A stretch of DNA of 64,000 nucleotides from Roseomonas populi (GTDB taxonomy: Bacteria; Pseudomonadota; Alphaproteobacteria; Acetobacterales; Acetobacteraceae). Of the stretch, positions 63,546 to 64,000 are shown one piece after another. The number at the start of each line of letters is the position of its first letter. The stretch's first letter is position 1. Location: NCBI RefSeq assembly GCF_024594815.1, contig NZ_JANJOU010000029.1, positions 1 through 64,000 of the forward strand, in the 5' to 3' direction. The notes under the pieces were generated by a model that worked only from the letters and a program-made list of their open reading frames with translations, did no database searches and was not told the origin of the DNA. A program made the position numbers and the translations under genes.

Positions 63546-64000
63546 ATGAAGGGCTTTGTCGTGAAGCAGCTCGGGCGAATTGTTCAGCTGGCCTGCCTCG
63601 GCCTCTCCATCGGTGCCGCCACCCTCGCCAGGCCCGCCTCAGCGGGCCCCACGCTGGATGCCGTGAAGCGCAACGGCTATGTGCGCTGCGGCGTCTCCAC
63701 AGGCGTCGCCCATATGTCGGCGCCCGACAGCAACGGGCGCTGGAGCGGGTTCGACGTGGAGATCTGCCGCGCGATCGCGGTCGCCGTCCTCGGCGATGCC
63801 GAGCGGGTAAGGTTCATACCCACCACCGCGCAGAGCCGCTTCACCGCCCTGCAATCCGGAGAGGTGGACCTGCTGTCGCGCACCACCGCGCTCACCCTCG
63901 CGCGGGACAGCACCATGGGCCTCACGCAGACCGTCGCGCACTTCTTCACCGGGCAGGGCCTGCTGGTGCGCCGGCAGGCGGGGGTTGAACAGGCCCGGCA
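63546..64000 (+). CDS. Amino-acid ABC transporter substrate-binding protein (AapJ type), 3' end outside window
   Basis: Only the first 151 residues are visible. A signal peptide (MKGFVVKQLGRIVQLACLGL and on to ASAG, about 34 residues) is followed by the periplasmic-binding fold of the general L-amino acid family: TLDAVKRNGYVRCGVSTGVA, GFDVEICRAIAVAVLGD and SGEVDLLSRTTALTLARD. It would deliver amino acids to an AapQMP-like transporter encoded beyond the window. The ATG at 63546 was chosen because it starts the signal peptide; GTG at 63526, inside a repeated operator-like site, is an alternative. Confidence 0.9.
   Translation, partial: MKGFVVKQLGRIVQLACLGLSIGAATLARPASAGPTLDAVKRNGYVRCGVSTGVAHMSAPDSNGRWSGFDVEICRAIAVAVLGDAERVRFIPTTAQSRFTALQSGEVDLLSRTTALTLARDSTMGLTQTVAHFFTGQGLLVRRQAGVEQAR

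Overview
The window is a 64 kb piece of a GC-rich (roughly 70%) Gram-negative chromosome. Long overlapping gene runs, GTG/TTG starts, an Aap-type amino-acid transporter gene and the protein types suggest an alphaproteobacterium, most likely Acetobacteraceae of the Roseomonas group. This is an inference from gene content; there is no rRNA or other taxonomic marker in the window.

Most of the window is one exopolysaccharide island built around a PEP-CTERM/exosortase A (XrtA) system. Left edge (1-6140): the end of a secreted protein with two carbohydrate-binding repeats, a von Willebrand (VWA) protein with a C-terminal PEP-CTERM sorting tail and a near-perfect sigma-54 promoter, an odd ParB-ParB-GAF protein, a 1.2 kb AT-richer gap and an XRE regulator. 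Core, minus strand (6159-16575, transcribed right to left): polysaccharide export lipoprotein, chain-length determinant, tyrosine-kinase-like ATPase, outer-membrane protein, AAA ATPase, DUF3473 deacetylase, FemAB-like protein, glycosyltransferase and XrtA. Core, plus strand (16901-30842): priming glycosyltransferase, the sensor kinase/sigma-54 activator pair PrsK/PrsR, the TPR protein PrsT, O-antigen-ligase-like polymerase, two glycosyltransferases and an exported RIFT-barrel protein. The two core operons diverge from an AT-rich intergenic region at 16576-16900.

Accessory part (30774-48151): further glycosyltransferases, two FkbM methyltransferases, a sugar epimerase, an asparagine-synthetase-like amidotransferase, a flippase, two GNAT-type acyltransferases, a GT4-deacetylase fusion and a YdcF-like protein, mostly in tightly overlapping operons. 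Then come a GHKL-type ATPase of unknown role (48422-50221), a 1349-residue DUF6165/TPR/GT4/GT9 protein (50504-54553) and an ADP-heptose module (hldE, gmhB, an AGE-family isomerase, hldD; 56278-60721). The right end is ordinary metabolism: fumC, a GntR/FCD regulator and the start of an amino-acid ABC transporter binding protein, cut by the window end.

Taken together: a lipid-linked repeat unit is probably started by the EpsB-like priming enzyme, extended by the many glycosyltransferases, decorated (methyl, acyl/aminoacyl, amido, deacetylation), flipped, polymerised and exported. PrsK/PrsR probably switches on sigma-54 promoters of PEP-CTERM proteins such as the VWA protein, which XrtA then processes. 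I saw no tRNA, rRNA, CRISPR array, transposase or prophage gene.
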